Assembly: GCA_948528155.1 (NCBI GenBank)
Contig: CAOSZT010000158.1
Coordinates: 1-5,088 of the forward strand
DNA length: 5,088 nt
Source: an uncultured Clostridia bacterium
GTDB taxonomy: Bacteria > Bacillota > Clostridia > TANB77 > CAG-508
Direction: 5' to 3'
The translations under genes and the position numbers were made by a program. Below the pieces are notes generated by a model. That model did not search any database, was not told the origin of the DNA, and saw nothing but the letters and a program-made list of their open reading frames with translations. This document shows positions 4,591 through 5,088 of this stretch, piece by piece (within the stretch, counting starts at the first letter, position 1; the number at the start of each line of letters is the position of its first letter).

Positions 4591-4959
4591 ATGAGTAAAG
4601 AAGATATGATTGAAGAAATCAAAAAAATGACAGTAGTAGAATTATCAGAATTAGTAAAAGCAATAGAAGAAGAATTTGGAGTATCAGCAGTAGCAGCAGC
4701 TGCACCAGTTGCTGGAGCAGTAGCTGGAGGAGAAGCAGCAACTGAAAAATCTTCATTTAATGTAGTATTAACAAATGCTGGAGATCAAAAAATTAAAGTA
4801 ATTAAAGTAGTTAGAGATGCTACAGGATTGGGATTAAAAGAAGCTAAAGATTTAGTTGATGGAGCACCAAAAACAGTAAAAGAAAATGTAACTAAAGAAG
4901 AAGCTGAAGACTTAAAAGCTAAATTTTCAGAAGTTGGAGCAGTTGTTGAATTACAATAA
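4591..4959 (+). CDS. rplL: Large subunit ribosomal protein L7/L12 (bL12)
   Basis: L7/L12 is the multicopy acidic stalk protein that contacts translational GTPases such as EF-Tu and EF-G. The 122 residues match the family. An N-terminal dimerisation and L10-binding domain (about 1-32, including MTVVELSELVKAIEEEFGVS, 13-32) is followed by an Ala/Gly/Val/Pro-rich flexible hinge (about 33-52). The globular C-terminal domain (about 54-122) has FNVVL (56-60), the factor-binding helix region KIKVIKVVRDATGLGLKEAK (67-86), the conserved LVDGAPKTVKENV (88-100), and a terminal VELQ. The ATG at 4591 has AGGAGGA (4578-4584) 6 nt upstream. It is the last gene before the operon terminator. Confidence 0.98.
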   Translation: MSKEDMIEEIKKMTVVELSELVKAIEEEFGVSAVAAAAPVAGAVAGGEAATEKSSFNVVLTNAGDQKIKVIKVVRDATGLGLKEAKDLVDGAPKTVKENVTKEEAEDLKAKFSEVGAVVELQ

Positions 4960-4976
4960 TTTTTTACTACAAAAAT

Positions 4977-5003
4977 AAAAGGGTCGTAAAACACGACCTT
5001 TTT
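4977..5003 (+). terminator. Intrinsic terminator after rplL
   Basis: GGTCGT (4982-4987) pairs with ACGACC (4993-4998) over an AAAAC loop. The stem extends through a G-T pair and four A-T pairs into the A run (4977-4980) and the TTTTT run (4999-5003). The A run and T run make it potentially bidirectional. It separates rplL from whatever follows, so a downstream rpoB would depend on read-through or its own promoter. Confidence 0.92.
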
Positions 5004-5088
5004 GAATATATAAAATTGTTTTTTAGTTTTAGAAGATAATTTTATGTATTTTAAATATTAAAAACATTAGAAAAAATATATTAAAATA
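5004..5088. other. AT-rich intergenic end of window
   Basis: No open frame, promoter of quality or structured RNA is visible in these 85 bases. In most Bacillota the next gene would be rpoB, whose long upstream region often looks like this, but it is not in view. Confidence 0.6.

Noticed and set aside
1..5088. CRISPR array, insertion sequence, prophage or other defence system
   Set aside because: No regularly spaced direct repeats, transposase, integrase or defence-type gene is present; the window is an ordinary core ribosomal protein region.

Overview
The window comes from a very AT-rich Gram-positive bacterium, most likely a member of the Clostridia. The signs are AT-ending codons throughout (heavy use of ATA, AGA and AAA), strong AGGAGG ribosome binding sites, a short single-span SecE and Bacillota-type ribosomal protein leaders. 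Everything identified is on the plus strand.

Layout: positions 1 to about 74 are the 3' end of a 5S rRNA gene, so an rRNA operon ends here, followed by a T-rich tract. A flavin reductase-like (flavoredoxin family) gene at 344-910 stands alone between the rRNA operon and the ribosomal protein cluster. A near-consensus promoter (TTGACA, 17 bp, extended TAAAAT) at 1086-1114 then starts the classical cluster rpmG (L33), secE, nusG, rplK (L11), rplA (L1), rplJ (L10) and rplL (L7/L12). A G+C-rich hairpin with a T run at 4977-5003 closes it. The last 85 bases hold no recognisable gene; rpoB would be expected further downstream but is not in view.

The genes supply protein export (SecE), transcription elongation control (NusG) and the two mobile stalks of the large ribosomal subunit: the L1 stalk, and the L11/L10/L7/L12 factor-binding stalk. 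No unknown gene or new system is visible; the interest lies in RNA-level control. The 308-base rplA-rplJ gap contains a textbook L10 leader, a terminator and a nearly complete 19-bp antiterminator pairing that explains how the switch would work. The rplK-rplA gap contains a small structure that looks like a mimic of the L1 site of 23S rRNA and overlaps the rplA ribosome binding site. SecE also carries an unusual acidic, Asn/Glu-rich tail of about 50 residues.
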